Assembly: GCA_910574185.1 (NCBI GenBank)
Contig: CAJSZQ010000012.1
Location: forward strand, 49,385 to 113,384
Length of the DNA stretch: 64,000 nt
Reading direction: 5' to 3'
DNA from: Lachnospiraceae bacterium
Lineage (GTDB): Bacteria > Bacillota > Clostridia > Lachnospirales > Lachnospiraceae
Of the stretch, positions 62,739 to 64,000 are shown one piece after another. The position numbers and the translations under genes were made by a program. The notes under the pieces are model-generated. The model was not told where the DNA came from and searched no databases. It saw only the letters and a list, made by a program, of their open reading frames with translations. How positions within the stretch are numbered: position 1 is the stretch's first letter; each line of letters begins with the position of its first letter.

Positions 62739-63314
62739 ATGGCAATTGATATTCATAATTTGTTAGCAGATGCATTATTAATGCTTTGTGAGCAAAAACA
62801 ACTCACATCCATTACCATTAAAGACTTATTAAAGACAACCGGTGTGAGCCGCCAAACATTTTATAACCGTTTCCGGGATAAAAATGATCTGATTCAATGG
62901 ACTTATCAGCATAAGGTGTTGGGAAATTTTTTAAATAACAGCCCTGATTATACTTATTATGAGAATACTTTGAGTTTTTATAGAAATATAGATGCACATC
63001 GTAAGTTTTTAAAACAAGCTTGTGCTATGCGTGAGCAAAACTGTCTTATGGACTTTATGCTCTGGTTTGTTGTGGATTATGATATCCGTTGGCATACCTA
63101 TCACAATCACGGAAATCCGCTGTCTGACGAGCAATTGTTTGTAACAAAATACCATTCGATAGCCTCTATTCAAGCCGCTATCGAATGGATTTCAAGCGAT
63201 CATCCGGAATCTCCAGAAGTCATGGCAAGGCGCATTACCAATATACGGAAGATTAGTTTAAGTGATACATTATTTGGCAAAGACTGTGAGATATATAAAA
63301 TCCCACCTTTATAA
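62739..63314 (+). CDS. TetR-family transcriptional regulator
   Basis: 191 residues. N-terminal HTH (LTSITIKDLLKTTGVSRQTF, then YNRFRDKNDLI); the C-terminal ligand domain is of the DhaS/TetR_C type. Divergently transcribed from the reductase operon, which it probably controls. Ribosome site AAAGGGG. Its own promoter region includes TAAAATATAAATAAT. Confidence 0.9.
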   Translation: MAIDIHNLLADALLMLCEQKQLTSITIKDLLKTTGVSRQTFYNRFRDKNDLIQWTYQHKVLGNFLNNSPDYTYYENTLSFYRNIDAHRKFLKQACAMREQNCLMDFMLWFVVDYDIRWHTYHNHGNPLSDEQLFVTKYHSIASIQAAIEWISSDHPESPEVMARRITNIRKISLSDTLFGKDCEIYKIPPL

Positions 63315-63343
63315 GCTGATAATATTAGCGATATATCTTACCG

Positions 63344-63883
63344 TTAAACTGCCTTTCCCATCTCAAATGCCTGTTCAAGCGCCGGATGACCTTCAATTTC
63401 TCCAATCCCATTTACACCGCCTGCAAATACAGTTCCGGCAAGTCTGGCACGTTCAAAGCACTCAATCCATCCTTCCAGTCCGCCGACTGCTCTTGCATCT
63501 ACACGCTCCTCATCTTCTGCAGCTGTGGAAAGCATGTATAGATCTTGAAATATATAATCTGTCCCGTACAGAGAATTGGCGCGATCCAACATCGTTTTCA
63601 TCTGCCCGGACATTTCGTAATAATAAATTGGCGTTGCAAATACAATAACCTCTGCATCGTGCATCTTTTTTGCAATCTCCACTGCATCATCCTTTATTAC
63701 ACAGTTTCCTGCTTTTAAGCAGGCCAGACACCCTTGGCAAAACCCAATACTTTTATCTCTTAGACTAATTTTTTCTACCTGATTTCCTGCCTCTTTTGCT
63801 CCTTTCACAAACGAATTCGCCAATGCGTCTGAATTGCTGTTATTACGAAGACTTGTTGAAATTACCAATACTTTTTTACTCAT
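63344..63883 (-). CDS. NAD(P)H-dependent FMN reductase / flavodoxin-like protein
   Basis: 179 residues. Flavodoxin-like opening (KVLVISTSLRNNSNSDALA, the phosphate-binding loop) and a CxxCxxC segment (GFCQGCLACLKAGNC) found in the iron-sulfur flavoprotein-like branch; YYYEMSGQMKTMLDR follows. Could supply reduced flavin to the nearby Old Yellow Enzyme or be an independent redox protein. It converges with the TetR gene at a 29-base gap. Confidence 0.88.
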   Translation of the reverse strand: MSKKVLVISTSLRNNSNSDALANSFVKGAKEAGNQVEKISLRDKSIGFCQGCLACLKAGNCVIKDDAVEIAKKMHDAEVIVFATPIYYYEMSGQMKTMLDRANSLYGTDYIFQDLYMLSTAAEDEERVDARAVGGLEGWIECFERARLAGTVFAGGVNGIGEIEGHPALEQAFEMGKAV

Positions 63884-63904
63884 GCTCTGTCACTCCTCGT
63901 ATAA

Positions 63905-63940
63905 TAAGTTTGTAAGCAAGAAAAACAGCTTACAGACTTA
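63905..63940. other. Inverted repeat upstream of the FMN reductase gene
   Basis: TAAGTTTGTAAGC (63905-63917) and GCTTACAGACTTA (63928-63940) pair with one mismatch, 10 bases apart, followed by a T-run on the plus strand. Either an operator for an unseen regulator or a terminator; the neighbouring gene to the right is not in the window. Confidence 0.5.
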
Positions 63941-64000
63941 TTCTTTTTTGATTAGACAGAAGGATAATTCTAAACATCCTTTCCGAAGATTCTTCTTCCA

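Overview
The window looks like the chromosome of a spore-forming anaerobe of the Lachnospiraceae (Clostridium cluster XIVa). The basis is spo0A, a monomeric [FeFe]-hydrogenase, a methionine synthase split from its activation domain, scpA/scpB, a DUF4317 protein, an ABC-F protein of the Lsa type, three PBP5-type D,D-carboxypeptidase loci and several iron-dependent alcohol dehydrogenases. I saw no rRNA, tRNA, CRISPR array or phage structural genes. Nearly all genes up to 62.5 kb lie on the minus strand.

Region by region (coordinates ascending): 1-510, two tandem copies of a ~170-base palindromic repeat. 0.5-6.5 kb, a 2-isopropylmalate synthase carrying a C-terminal AraC-type DNA-binding domain, a D,D-carboxypeptidase, scpB-scpA and a membrane-anchored phosphoesterase. 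6.6-19.3 kb, one D,D-carboxypeptidase gene cut in two by an 11.34 kb element. The element has a large serine recombinase at one end, a perfect 15-base direct repeat at both ends, and a four-gene surface operon (SLH-transglutaminase protein, MBOAT O-acyltransferase, DHHW/AlgX-like protein, lipoprotein), plus an HD phosphohydrolase, an AAA/PD-(D/E)XK protein and a broken rtcB. Deleting the element together with one repeat copy restores an in-frame 446-residue carboxypeptidase. 19.4-30.2 kb, housekeeping and small operons: DUF4317, pentapeptide protein, prolyl-tRNA editing protein, Maf, a zinc ribbon/TPM/SPFH operon, a third carboxypeptidase next to a VanRS-like two-component system, rpsU and a GNAT. 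30.3-37.5 kb, a soluble chemoreceptor, a FIST sensor, an FtsA-like protein and alaS. 37.6-39.7 kb, an Lsa-type ABC-F gene with its own promoter and a leader containing two upstream open frames and a terminator. 39.7-45.7 kb, an AgrC-like kinase beside a decayed LytTR regulator, then a ribose-type ABC importer with a pseudouridine-5'-phosphate glycosidase-like enzyme. 45.8-53 kb, hydrogenase, methionine synthase pair, glycogen synthase and spo0A. 53.3-58 kb, an alcohol dehydrogenase followed by a 1.4 kb stretch of fragments of at least five unrelated genes, then small lipoproteins and a DUF3737 protein. 58-64 kb, a visibly more AT-rich cassette: iron alcohol dehydrogenase, MFS transporter, Old Yellow Enzyme-type reductase, divergent TetR regulator with a palindromic operator, and an FMN reductase.

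The most interesting object is the serine-recombinase element inside the carboxypeptidase gene. Its position resembles the regulated intervening elements (such as skin in sigK) that are excised to rebuild a gene. The integration core falls on the codons of the SxN active-site motif, and the ends of the element rebuild a palindromic attP-like site. Whether it is excised, and when, cannot be read from the sequence.
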